Shown here one piece after another: positions 7,718-15,527 of a stretch of 33,549 nt of DNA; position 1 is the stretch's first letter; every line of letters starts with the position of its first letter. The notes below the pieces were generated by a model. The model did not search any database, was not told the origin of the DNA, and saw nothing but the letters and a program-made list of their open reading frames with translations. The stretch spans positions 1 through 33,549 of the forward strand of contig JBGTSD010000026.1 in NCBI GenBank assembly GCA_041940385.1, given 5' to 3'. The position numbers were made by a program, and so were the translations under genes. This DNA is from JACVCK01 sp041940385. Lineage in GTDB: Bacteria; Planctomycetota; Phycisphaerae; Phycisphaerales; UBA1924.

Positions 7718-9619
7718 ATGTCCGCCATCGCCGCAGAAGCCGGGACGGAGCCATTGACGAAGAAGCCGCGCAAGCCACGCGAGACCGCCGAGACCATGGC
7801 GGCCCGCCAGCGCGAGATCTCCGTCTCCGAGTTCTTCGCCAAGAACCGCCACCTCCTCGGCTTCGACAACCCGCGCAAGGCCCTCCTGACCACTATCAAG
7901 GAGGCCGTGGACAACGCGCTGGATGCGTGCGAAGAGGCGGAGATCCTCCCCGACATCCTGGTGCAGATCGAGCACTTGAAGGACGTCGCCGACTCCCGCT
8001 ATCGCGTCACCATCCAGGACAACGGCCCCGGCATTGTCCGCAAGCAGATCGAGCACATTTTCGGGCGCCTGCTCTACGGCTCGAAGTTTCACCGCCTCAA
8101 GATGTCGCGCGGCCAGCAGGGCATCGGCATCTCCGCGGCGGGCATGTACGGGCTGATGACCACCGGCAAGCCGGTGATGATCATCAGCAAGACGGCGAAG
8201 AAGAAGCCGGCGCACGAGGTCGTCCTCAAGATGGACACCTCGAAGAACCGCGCCGAGGTCGTCAGCGAGACCGAGCACCCCGAGGACGACAAGTGGTTCG
8301 CCGACGGGCACGGCACGCGCGTCGTCATCGAACTGGAGGGCAAATACCTCAAGGGTCGCGCCAGCGTCGATGAGTACCTCGAACTCACTGCCATCGCGAA
8401 CCCGCACGCGCGGATCACGTTCATCGCCCCGCCGCAGGCCGGCGACGCCGGGCCGGTGACGATCGAGCACCCCCGCGCCGTCGATGAACTCCCCGCGGAA
8501 ACCAAGGAGATCCAGCCCCACCCCCACGGCATCGAGCTGGGCACGCTGATCCAGATGCTCGAGCGCACCGAATCCACGCAGCTCGGCGCGTTCTTTCAGA
8601 ACGATTTCTGCCGCGTCGGGCCCGGCACGGCCAAGGACATCTGCTCCAAGGCCGGGCTCACCAACCGCACGTGGGTGAAGCAGGTCGGTCACGCCGACGC
8701 GGAGAAGCTCTACAAGGCGATCCAAAACGCCAAGATCATGGCGCCGCCGACGGACTGCCTGAGCCCCATCGGCGCGCGCGTCCTCTTGAAAGGCCTCGAG
8801 AAGGGCCTGACGCCGGACTTCATCGCCGTCTCCTCGCGCCCGCCCGCCGTCTACCGCGGGCGCCCGTTCCTCATCGAGGCCGGCGTCGCCTTCGGCGGCA
8901 ACCTCCCGGGCGACGAACTCTCGCGCGTCTACCGCTTCGCCAACCGCGTGCCCCTGCAATACCAGCAGTCCGCGTGCGCCTCCTTCAAGGCCGTCGTGGA
9001 GACCGACTGGAAGCGCTACAACCTCCAGCAGCCTCGCGGCTCGCTACCCATCGGTCCCCTCGTCGTCATGCTCCACATGGCCAGCGTCTGGGTGCCCTTC
9101 ACCAGCGAGAGCAAGGAAGCCATCGCCGACTACGACGAGATCCGCAAGGAGATGCGCCTCGCGCTCCAGGACTGCGGCCGCAAACTGGGCACATACCTCA
9201 ACCGGCGCGACCGCATGCGCCGCCAGGGCGAGCGCCGGCACATCTTCGAACGCTACATCGGCGAGATCGCGAAGGCGTGCGAATCGATTACCGGCGACCC
9301 GGCGGGCCCGCTCTACGAGGCGCTCCTGAAAACCGCGCAGAAGAAGACGGCCGAAGCGGACGCGCTCCTCGACGAGGAAGGCCGCGTCGTGGGCAAGCGC
9401 GACCCGCTCGCCGGCGACGAGGGTGTCTTCATCCGCGAGGGCGTGGACGTTCCGGACGAGGACGAAGCCCTCGCCGAGCCGGCGCCGGCGCCGGCGCCGA
9501 AGGGCAAGCGCCGCTCGAAAAAGAGCGCCGGCGCGAAGCCGACCGGCAGCGCGAAGAAGCCCGCCGGGAGGCGCGCGAAGGGCGACGAGGCCGGGCTCTT
9601 CACGAACGGGGAGGAGTGA
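7718..9619 (+). CDS. top6B: DNA topoisomerase VI subunit B
   Basis: ATPase subunit of type IIB topoisomerase, which with subunit A passes one duplex through a transient double-strand break to relax and decatenate DNA. 633 aa from the ATG at 7718, which has GGAGGG (7702-7707) at good distance; an upstream ATG at 7640 lacks this. The GHKL fold is complete: N-box EAVDNALDA (Glu62, Asn66), DNGPGI (101-106), and RGQQGIG (131-137). The helix-two-turn-helix segment and SPIGARVLLKG follow. The transducer domain has RFANRVPLQYQQSA and SESKEAIADYDEI with the likely switch lysine. Residues from about 540 form an extra tail ending in KGKRRSKKSAGAKPTGSAKK-type basic repeats, about 90 residues beyond the usual 530-aa archaeal protein. 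Top6A follows after 6 bases. Confidence 0.95.
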   Translation: MSAIAAEAGTEPLTKKPRKPRETAETMAARQREISVSEFFAKNRHLLGFDNPRKALLTTIKEAVDNALDACEEAEILPDILVQIEHLKDVADSRYRVTIQDNGPGIVRKQIEHIFGRLLYGSKFHRLKMSRGQQGIGISAAGMYGLMTTGKPVMIISKTAKKKPAHEVVLKMDTSKNRAEVVSETEHPEDDKWFADGHGTRVVIELEGKYLKGRASVDEYLELTAIANPHARITFIAPPQAGDAGPVTIEHPRAVDELPAETKEIQPHPHGIELGTLIQMLERTESTQLGAFFQNDFCRVGPGTAKDICSKAGLTNRTWVKQVGHADAEKLYKAIQNAKIMAPPTDCLSPIGARVLLKGLEKGLTPDFIAVSSRPPAVYRGRPFLIEAGVAFGGNLPGDELSRVYRFANRVPLQYQQSACASFKAVVETDWKRYNLQQPRGSLPIGPLVVMLHMASVWVPFTSESKEAIADYDEIRKEMRLALQDCGRKLGTYLNRRDRMRRQGERRHIFERYIGEIAKACESITGDPAGPLYEALLKTAQKKTAEADALLDEEGRVVGKRDPLAGDEGVFIREGVDVPDEDEALAEPAPAPAPKGKRRSKKSAGAKPTGSAKKPAGRRAKGDEAGLFTNGEE

Positions 9620-9625
9620 TCCGCC

Positions 9626-10777
9626 ATGGCGAAGAAGAAGGTTCACAAGAAGGCCGCGACCAAGGGCAGGTCCCGCGCCGCATCCACGACCGCGACGACC
9701 GAGCGCATCGTCGAGCTCGGCTCGTATGTGCGCCAGGCCGCGATGGCGACGCGCGAGGGCGACCCCAAGGTCGAGATCCCCTCGCGCACGCTCTCCAACA
9801 CGAAATTCAACACCAAGAAGCGCACGCTCGAGATGGGCGACGCCACGCAGACGCGCAACCTCTTCAACGTCGGTCAGGCCCGCAAGTTCATGCAGATGCT
9901 GCTCCAGGCCGCCGCGAGCAAGGACCTCATCGAGCAGAGCAAGACCCTCAGTCTCCGCGGCATGTTCTACCGCTCGCTCCACACCATCCCCGGCACGAAG
10001 GAAAAGACCTTCGACGACCAGAGCGAGTCCGACGCCATCCTCGAAGACCTCGAGGTGCTGCTCGGGTCCATGCGCGAAGAGCTGCACGTCTTCGCCAAGA
10101 AGCGCGGCACGATGGTCGGCGCCATCACCATCACCGACTCCGGCGACCAGATCGACTGCCGGCGCATGGGCTCCGGCGGCTACGCGATCCCCAGCATCTG
10201 CGAGCCCGATGTCATCCAGTTCGGCAAGTGCGACGCCAAGTTTGTCCTGCACGTCGAGAAGGACACCGTCTGGTCGCGCTTCAACGAGGACAAGTTCTGG
10301 CAGAAGCACAACTGCATCCTGACCGAGGGCTCCGGCCAGCCGCCGCGCGGCGTGCGCCGGCTCCTGCAGCGCCTGAATCGTGAACTCAACTTGCCGGTGT
10401 ACTGCCTGCTCGATTGCGACCCCTGGGGGCACTACATCTACAGCGTCATCAAGCAGGGATCGATCAATCTTGCCTACGAGAGCCAGCGCATGGCGATCCC
10501 CGACGCCAAGTTCATCGGCATCCGCGCCGAGGACTACCGGCGCTGCGAGCTGCCGCAGGAAGTCCGCATCGATCTGAACGACAAGGACATCGCCCGGGCC
10601 CGGCAAATTGCGGCCTATCCCTGGTTCGAGAACAACAAGGGTTGGCAGAAGGAAATCGCGGCGCTGCTGAAGAACGGCTTCAAGATGGAAGTTGAATCCC
10701 TGATCACGAAGGACATTTCCTACGTCACCGAGGAATACGTCCCGGCCCGCTTGAAGGCCAAGGACTGGCTCGACTGA
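9626..10777 (+). CDS. top6A: DNA topoisomerase VI subunit A (Spo11-like)
   Basis: DNA-cleaving subunit, 383 aa (archaeal forms are about 360-390). The winged-helix CAP domain carries LSLRGMFYRSLH with the expected catalytic tyrosine at 115. The Toprim domain has the acidic glutamate in VEKDTVWSRF (Glu211) and the D-x-D pair in LLDCDPWGHYIY (Asp263, Asp265) for Mg2+. The Spo11/Top6A-typical ITDSGDQIDC and GSGGYAIPS segments lie between them. All catalytic residues are intact, so an active enzyme is predicted. The N-terminus MAKKKVHKKAATKGRSRAAS is lysine/alanine-rich. The ribosome site GGGGAGGAG overlaps the end of top6B, indicating translational coupling and a two-gene operon. Spo11 proper is a eukaryotic relative; the adjoining B subunit makes Topo VI the clear call. 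Confidence 0.95.
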   Translation: MAKKKVHKKAATKGRSRAASTTATTERIVELGSYVRQAAMATREGDPKVEIPSRTLSNTKFNTKKRTLEMGDATQTRNLFNVGQARKFMQMLLQAAASKDLIEQSKTLSLRGMFYRSLHTIPGTKEKTFDDQSESDAILEDLEVLLGSMREELHVFAKKRGTMVGAITITDSGDQIDCRRMGSGGYAIPSICEPDVIQFGKCDAKFVLHVEKDTVWSRFNEDKFWQKHNCILTEGSGQPPRGVRRLLQRLNRELNLPVYCLLDCDPWGHYIYSVIKQGSINLAYESQRMAIPDAKFIGIRAEDYRRCELPQEVRIDLNDKDIARARQIAAYPWFENNKGWQKEIAALLKNGFKMEVESLITKDISYVTEEYVPARLKAKDWLD

Positions 10778-10822
10778 CCGATCCACGGCCCTGATCGAGG
10801 CGCCCTGCTTCGGGGTCTCCAC

Positions 10823-10852
10823 TTGTCGCCGAATCCGGGGTACGCTTATATA
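10823..10852 (+). promoter_or_regulatory. Candidate promoter of ANTAR regulator gene
   Basis: TTGTCG (10823-10828), an 18-nt spacer and TATATA (10847-10852) lie about 100 nt before the chosen ATG. The TACGCTTATATACTT stretch is conspicuously AT-rich for this DNA. A GC-rich imperfect hairpin at about 10797-10820 may end the topoisomerase transcript just before it, though it lacks a T-run. Confidence 0.42.
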
Positions 10853-10949
10853 CTTGTTCCCTCCGGACGCCCCGCGCACATCGGACGCGTGTCGCAACGA
10901 GGGGGTTGGTTGGATTGAGTCGGAGACTCACTCGGAGGTTGCGCCAGCA

Positions 10950-11615
10950 ATGACGGGGTCACACGGTCTGCGATCTCAGGATTCGTCATCCGCTTCTTCA
11001 GCGGGCGCGCCGAAGCCGCGCCGCCTCCTGATCGCCGACGATGATCACATCATCGCGACCGGCCTCACCGGCACGCTGCAGTCGCTCGGACACGATGTCG
11101 TCGGCGCCGCGCCGAACGGTCAGGCCGCCGTCGAGCTCGCTCGCGAGCACGCCGTCGACATGGCCATCCTCGACATCCGCATGCCCGTGATGGACGGGCT
11201 CGAAGCCGCCGGCCAGCTCTGGCGCGAGTTCAGCATCCCGACCATCATCGTTTCCGCGTACAGCGACGAGGTGTACCTCGCGGAAACCGGCGAGCGCGGC
11301 GTGTTCGGCTACCTGCTCAAGCCCGTCACGCCGGATGGCCTTCGCGCGGCAATCTCGGTCGCCTGGGCCCGCGCGGTCCGAGAACGGGAGACCGCCGGCC
11401 GCGTCGACCAGCTCGAGCAGACGCTGAAGAATCGGCAGACCGTCGAACGCGCCAAGTGGCGGCTCGTGGAGTCCCTCGGCATCACCGAGCCCGACGCCCA
11501 CTCCCGCATGCAGAAGGTGGCGCGCGACCAGCGGGTCCCCCTGATCGAGATCGCCATGCGTGTCATTGACGGCGACGCCGCCGCGCTCGACCAGATCGGG
11601 CGCCGCCAGGCCTGA
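10950..11615 (+). CDS. ANTAR-domain response regulator (AmiR/NasR type)
   Basis: 221 aa. Receiver domain at about 23-140: acidic pocket Asp30/Asp31 in LLIADDDHII, phospho-acceptor Asp75 in AILDIRMPVMDG, Ser102 in IIVSAYS, and Lys124 in YLLKPVTP. A coiled-coil linker follows (about 145-170). The C-terminal three-helix ANTAR domain (about 160-215) contains AKWRLVESLGITEPDAH and VPLIEIAMRVID. ANTAR regulators bind tandem RNA hairpins and prevent transcription termination, so output is on RNA, not DNA. The start at 10950 is supported by GGAGG (10934-10938); an in-frame ATG at 10854 would add a disordered stretch. No histidine kinase is adjacent, so the cognate kinase is elsewhere. The next gap holds several hairpins that could be targets. 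Confidence 0.9.
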   Translation: MTGSHGLRSQDSSSASSAGAPKPRRLLIADDDHIIATGLTGTLQSLGHDVVGAAPNGQAAVELAREHAVDMAILDIRMPVMDGLEAAGQLWREFSIPTIIVSAYSDEVYLAETGERGVFGYLLKPVTPDGLRAAISVAWARAVRERETAGRVDQLEQTLKNRQTVERAKWRLVESLGITEPDAHSRMQKVARDQRVPLIEIAMRVIDGDAAALDQIGRRQA

Positions 11616-12061
11616 GTCCCTCGGCCAGGAATTACCCATCTTCACATCGCCTCTGACGTTCGACGAATCTTCGTCGCTCGGCGGCCGTTTTTGCGCGTGA
11701 TCCAAGGGTTCCGGCTCTGTCCGGCGGCGACATCGCTCGGTAGTCTGCCCCCGGCAATGTCCGCGAGACCCTGGTCTCGATGGACCTGCCCATCAGACCC
11801 CGGTCGGTCGCCAGGAGCGCTTCGGAGGAGACGCTCGTGTCGCCGTCCGGGGTTCTTTGCATTTTCGGGCGGTGCGCCTTCGGAGGGCTCCATCAACGGT
11901 CGATGAGATCCGGTTGTCTGGTCCCTCAAGGGCCCACGCCGCCCGGTCCGATAAGGCGGCGGGGCGCTCTTCGCGCATCCGAAACGGTCGAAGACAAGGC
12001 CATGGTCGGCCCTGCTCCTTCGCCCGACACGATCCGCGGCCGGCTGGTTGAAGGAGCCGCC
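11616..12061. other. 446-base structured intergenic region after ANTAR regulator
   Basis: I see no credible gene; the in-frame extension of the TolB-like gene through this region is not protein-like. It holds two compact hairpins with hexanucleotide loops: CGACG-AATCTT-CGTCG (11661-11676) and CGAGA-CCCTGG-TCTCG (11764-11779). A larger terminator-like hairpin lies at 11798-11852. A TTTTT run lies at 11688-11692, and a weak -10-like TAGTCT at 11741-11746. AAGGAG about 6 nt before 12062 is the ribosome site of the next gene. Confidence 0.5.
11798..11852 (+). other. Terminator- or attenuator-like hairpin
   Basis: CCCCGGTCGG (11798-11807) pairs with CCGTCCGGGG (11843-11852), one mismatch in ten. 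Inside it GAGCG (11815-11819) pairs with CGCTC (11832-11836). The following bases TTCTTTGCATTTT are the most T-rich run in the gap. It could end the regulator transcript or attenuate the downstream lipoprotein operon. Confidence 0.4.
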
Positions 12062-13405
12062 ATGAACGCTTTGCGATCCCGGATCTCGCTGGTCTCGTTC
12101 CTCGCTGCCGCCGTCTCCGCGGCCGGCTGCGCAACGCAGCAGCAGCCCGCCCCGGTCGCCGCCGAGCCCGTGCCGCAGCGCCCAATCGCGCCCGCCCATC
12201 CTGTGGCCCGAGTGTCCTCCTCGGACATGGCCTGGGGCGAGATCAACGAGGGCTGGTCCGCGACCGAGACCGTCGACAACCTCATGCAGATCTCCTGGGG
12301 CCAGGACGGATCGGACTTTGATCCGGACCTCTCCCCCGATGGCCGCATGATCGTCTTCGCGTCCACGCAGCATCGCCTGACGTCGGACCTCTACGTGAAG
12401 CCCGTCGGCGGTCACGCCGTGACGCAGCTCACGAACGATCCCTCGCACGACCTGATGCCCTCGTTCAGCCCGGACGGCAAGCGCATCGCGTTCAGTTCCA
12501 ATCGCAACGGCTCGTGGGACATCTTCGTCGTCGGCGTGGACGGCGGTCAGCCGGTCCAGCTCACGACCGAGTCGAGCCACGAGTTGCATCCCACCTGGTC
12601 CCCCACCGGCGATCGCATCGCGTTCTGCCGACTGAGCCCGACCTCGGGCCGCTGGGAGCTGTGGGAGATCGACGTCATGAACACCGCCGTCAGCCGCTTC
12701 CTCGGCTACGGCCTGCTGCCCGAGTGGAACCCTAAGCACGACAAGCTCGCCTTCCAGCGTTCGCGCGAGCGAGGCGATCGGCTCTACAGCATCTGGACGA
12801 TCGACTACATCAACGGCGAGCCGCGCAATCCCACCGAGATCGCCAGCAACCCGGAGTGGGCGTTCATCAATCCCTCCTGGTCGCCGGACGGCGAGAACAT
12901 GGTCTTCTCAGCGGTGCGCAATCCCGTTGCGGACATCGCGGGCGGCGTCGGCCCCGTGCCCTCCAGCGCTGATCTGTGGATGGTGCGCATGGACGGCTCC
13001 AACCGCATCCGCCTGACCGGCGGCGAGTACGCCGACCTCATGCCCAACTGGGGCCCGGACGGGCGCGTTTACTTCGTGTCCAACCGCGCCGGCATGGAGA
13101 ACATCTGGTCGCTCCTGCCCGAGCGCTCGATCCAGACGGCGTCCTTCGAGGCGATGCCCGCATCCGATGCGCACGCGCACGCCCCGCAACCGCACGCCGC
13201 GCCCGCCGACCCCCATGCCCACGCGCATGCGCCGGCGCCTGCGTCGAACGCGCACCCGGCGCCGATGCCGGCCGAATCACACGCCGCGGCGCCGTCGCCC
13301 GAGGCCGACCCCCACCACGACGATCACACGCCGACCGTGCTTCCCCCCGTCGCCGACGCGCCGACGCACGATCCGCACGGGCACGAGCCCGATCCGCATC
13401 ATTGA
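12062..13405 (+). CDS. TolB-like beta-propeller lipoprotein with histidine-rich tail
   Basis: 447 aa. Lipoprotein signal MNALRSRISLVSFLAAAVSAAGC (lipidated Cys23) at the ATG with AAGGAG upstream. Residues about 75-365 contain six or so PD40/TolB-type propeller blades: PDLSPDGRMIVFAS, PSFSPDGKRIAFSSN, PTWSPTGDRIAFCR, PSWSPDGENMVFSA, and PNWGPDGRVYFVSN. TolB propellers act in the periplasm in outer-membrane integrity complexes. This one lacks an obvious TolB N-terminal domain, so it may be a separate surface or periplasmic scaffold. The last 80 residues (368-447) hold 16 histidines in AHAHAP, DPHHDDH and DPHGHE clusters, a likely divalent-metal-binding segment. A second lipoprotein gene begins 74 bases downstream, probably in the same operon. 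Confidence 0.85.
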   Translation: MNALRSRISLVSFLAAAVSAAGCATQQQPAPVAAEPVPQRPIAPAHPVARVSSSDMAWGEINEGWSATETVDNLMQISWGQDGSDFDPDLSPDGRMIVFASTQHRLTSDLYVKPVGGHAVTQLTNDPSHDLMPSFSPDGKRIAFSSNRNGSWDIFVVGVDGGQPVQLTTESSHELHPTWSPTGDRIAFCRLSPTSGRWELWEIDVMNTAVSRFLGYGLLPEWNPKHDKLAFQRSRERGDRLYSIWTIDYINGEPRNPTEIASNPEWAFINPSWSPDGENMVFSAVRNPVADIAGGVGPVPSSADLWMVRMDGSNRIRLTGGEYADLMPNWGPDGRVYFVSNRAGMENIWSLLPERSIQTASFEAMPASDAHAHAPQPHAAPADPHAHAHAPAPASNAHPAPMPAESHAAAPSPEADPHHDDHTPTVLPPVADAPTHDPHGHEPDPHH

Positions 13406-13479
13406 ATTTCCGCGCCCGACGAGGGCGCTCACGATCAAGCACCGGCGCGCGGAGCGCGCCCACGACCGGCAAGGACGCC

Positions 13480-14298
13480 ATGACAACCGCACAGCACATG
13501 CTCGCCGCCACGCGGCGATTCACGCGAGCCCTCGGCGCATGTTCGATCCTGCTGCTCGTCCTCACGGGCTGCGAATCGACGCCGCCGGAGTTCAACGCGC
13601 CGCGTGCGCTCGTCGCTCCCCCCTACTCCATCGATCCCGGGCCCGAGCTGGTCTGGGCCGTGGCGCCGCTTCTGAATGAATCTGGTGTCGCCGCGGCGCC
13701 GGCCGAACGGGTCTCCGATGCGCTCGTCGGCCAGATCGAACAGGTGGACGGCCTCGCCGCCGTGCCGCTGAATCGCAGCATCGCCGCGATGCGTTCCCTG
13801 GGCCTGAGCGCCATCTCGACCCCGGACGAGGCGATCGCGCTGGGTCGCACGCTCGGCGTGGACGCCGTCGTTGCCGGCTCGATCTCGTCCTGGGACCCCT
13901 ACGACCCGCCGCGCATCGGACTGGCGCTGGCGCTCTTCATCATGCCCGGCTCACCCATGGCCTCGCCGTCCCCGGCGCCCGTGGTGGACGCCGGCCCGCC
14001 GGACCCTGTCCTTCTGCAGGCGTCGCCCGTCGAACGGCCCATGGCCGGCGACCAGTGGGACGCCCGCCCCGCCACGGTGGTCTCTGAGGAACTGGACGCC
14101 TCGAACCACGCCGTGCAGATGGCCGTGAAGGAGTTTGCAGAAGGACGAAGCCCGACTGTATCGGCCCTCGGATGGCGCCGATATCTAGCGAGCATGCCGC
14201 TGTACGCGGAGTTTGCATGCTTCCGCCTGACCGATCGTCTCCTGGACGCCGAGCGCCGGAGGATCGAGGGCTGGAGCAGGACAGAGCCACCCCGCTAG
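13480..14298 (+). CDS. Lipoprotein resembling CsgG/LpoB/GNA1162 family
   Basis: 272 aa. The signal peptide ends in the lipobox LLVLTGC (Cys near residue 32), so it is a membrane-anchored periplasmic or outer-membrane lipoprotein. The region VWAVAPLLNESGVAAAPAERVSDALVGQI followed by LGRTLGVDAVVAGSISSWDPYDPPRIGLAL has the strand-helix rhythm of the anticodon-binding-like fold shared by CsgG, LpoB and GNA1162: a beta strand ending in N-x-S/T, a long helix, then A-D-A-V-V-x-G-x-I. A proline/alanine-rich insert (about 155-185) follows, then a helical C-terminus. The family includes secretion channels and peptidoglycan-synthase activators; which applies here is unclear. AAGGAC just before the ATG is the ribosome site. 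Likely co-transcribed with the TolB-like gene. Confidence 0.65.
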   Translation: MTTAQHMLAATRRFTRALGACSILLLVLTGCESTPPEFNAPRALVAPPYSIDPGPELVWAVAPLLNESGVAAAPAERVSDALVGQIEQVDGLAAVPLNRSIAAMRSLGLSAISTPDEAIALGRTLGVDAVVAGSISSWDPYDPPRIGLALALFIMPGSPMASPSPAPVVDAGPPDPVLLQASPVERPMAGDQWDARPATVVSEELDASNHAVQMAVKEFAEGRSPTVSALGWRRYLASMPLYAEFACFRLTDRLLDAERRRIEGWSRTEPPR

Positions 14299-14314
14299 CC
14301 CGAGGCGCCAGCCG

Positions 14315-14349
14315 ACGGCGACGCGGAAGAGTCGAGGACCGGTCGCCGT
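14315..14349. repeat. 8-bp inverted repeat before xer gene
   Basis: ACGGCGAC (14315-14322) and GTCGCCGT (14342-14349) are perfect reverse complements with a 19-nt spacer, 17 bases after the preceding stop codon. No T-run follows. It may be a transcript 3'-end hairpin or chance in GC-rich DNA. Confidence 0.28.
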
Positions 14350-14430
14350 GCACGACGCCAAGCTGCATCCCATGCGTGCCGATCACCGGGCCCTGTGTGT
14401 TCCCGATCGCCCCAACGGACCGGTCCGCCC

Positions 14431-15480
14431 ATGAGTCACCTCCCCATCGTCCAGGCGTTCCTCGGCTACCTCACCGACGAGCGGCACTTCAGCCCGTACA
14501 CGGCCCGTTGCTACGGCGCCGATCTCCGTCAATACACGGAGTACGTGGCGAAGCAGGCCGCCATCGAGATGACCGACAAGGCCGAACAGCAGGCGCAGCA
14601 GCGCCTCGAGGCGCGACGCAACGCGCATCAGAACGGCGCCCCCGCGGGCGCCGACGTCGCCGGGCGCATCGGCGCCGGCAGCGTCACCGACATCGTCGCC
14701 CAGGCCGACCCCGAGGCCATCCGCTCCTATCTCGCCTACCTCGCCGATCAGCGCTATTCCCCCGCCACCATGGCGCGCAAGATCGCGACGCTCCGCTCCT
14801 TCTACAAGTGGGCGCAGCGCCGCGGCTACATGCCGACCAACCCGATGACGCTCATCCGCACGCCGCGCCAGTCCAAGCGGCTGCCCAAGGCGATCACGGT
14901 CGAGCAGATCGAACTACTCCTCTCCGCCCCGGACGACAACGAGGTGCTCGGCGCGCGCGATCGCGCGATCCTCGAGACCCTCTACTCGACCGGCATCCGC
15001 ATCAGCGAGCTCGTCGGCCTCGATGTCATGGACCTCGACGACGCCGGCGAAGCGCTGCGCATCCGCGGCAAGGGCAAGAAGGAGCGCCTCGTCCCGCTGG
15101 GCTCGCACGCCCTCGGCTCGATCCGCCAGTACATGCGCCTCCTCCGGGCCGATGCGCGCCTCGGCGCCCACCTCATGACGCCCGGCGGCGGCGACCGACC
15201 CCTCTTCGTCAACAAGCATGGCGGCCGCCTGTCCTCGCGCAGCGTCCGCCGCAAGCTCGACAAGTACCTCCGCCAGGTCGGCCTCGACCCGGACATCAGC
15301 CCCCACACGCTGCGTCACTCGTTCGCGACGCACCTGCTGGACAACGGCGCGGATCTTCGTTCGGTGCAGGAGCTGCTGGGACACCAGTCGCTGAGCACGA
15401 CGCAGGTCTATACGCACCTGTCCACCAAGCGCCTGCGCGACGCGTACGACCAGGCCCACCCCCGCGCCGAAGCGTCCTGA
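14431..15480 (+). CDS. Tyrosine recombinase XerC/XerD-like
   Basis: Site-specific recombinase that resolves chromosome dimers at dif with a partner protein. 349 aa, about 50 longer than usual. The N-terminal SAM-like domain starts VQAFLGYLTDERHFSPYTARCYGADL. It is interrupted at about residues 45-92 by a Gln/Ala-rich charged stretch before resuming at AIRSYLAYLADQRYSPATMARKIATLRSFYKW. The catalytic domain has the full set: Arg190 (STGIRISEL), a lysine in GKGKKERLVPLG, His292 and Arg295 (PHTLRHSFATHLL), His318 (LLGHQS), and nucleophile Tyr327 (TTQVYTHLS). It is flanked by ordinary housekeeping or envelope genes, with no integrase-style attachment repeat seen, so a chromosomal Xer is likelier than a phage integrase. 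XerC versus XerD cannot be decided here. Confidence 0.92.
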   Translation: MSHLPIVQAFLGYLTDERHFSPYTARCYGADLRQYTEYVAKQAAIEMTDKAEQQAQQRLEARRNAHQNGAPAGADVAGRIGAGSVTDIVAQADPEAIRSYLAYLADQRYSPATMARKIATLRSFYKWAQRRGYMPTNPMTLIRTPRQSKRLPKAITVEQIELLLSAPDDNEVLGARDRAILETLYSTGIRISELVGLDVMDLDDAGEALRIRGKGKKERLVPLGSHALGSIRQYMRLLRADARLGAHLMTPGGGDRPLFVNKHGGRLSSRSVRRKLDKYLRQVGLDPDISPHTLRHSFATHLLDNGADLRSVQELLGHQSLSTTQVYTHLSTKRLRDAYDQAHPRAEAS

Positions 15481-15513
15481 AGGGATGATCCGGAAGGTCG
15501 GCATGGGCCGGGA

Positions 15514-15519
15514 TAGACT
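15514..15519 (+). promoter_or_regulatory. Candidate -10 element, possibly leaderless FKBP gene
   Basis: TAGACT lies 8 nt before the ATG at 15528. The bases between are CCGCCCC-type with no purine run, so there is no Shine-Dalgarno. The A of the ATG is at the right distance for transcription initiation. No clear -35 element is visible. Confidence 0.4.
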
Positions 15520-15527
15520 CCCGCCCC

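Noticed and set aside
10797..10820. Intrinsic terminator after top6A
   Set aside because: An imperfect hairpin exists (bulged G, wobble pair) but no T-run follows, so it was not annotated as a terminator.
9044..10897. A 617-codon minus-strand open frame across top6B and top6A
   Set aside because: It has no recognisable motif, spans two well-conserved plus-strand genes and has composition typical of a GC-rich shadow.
11661..11779. Canonical tandem ANTAR recognition element
   Set aside because: The six-base loops lack the A1 and G4 combination and the hairpins are far apart, so I list them only as a speculative target, not as an annotated element.
14431..15480. Phage or genomic-island integrase
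   Set aside because: There are no flanking direct repeats, tRNA gene, phage genes or composition change; the catalytic domain reads as a housekeeping Xer.
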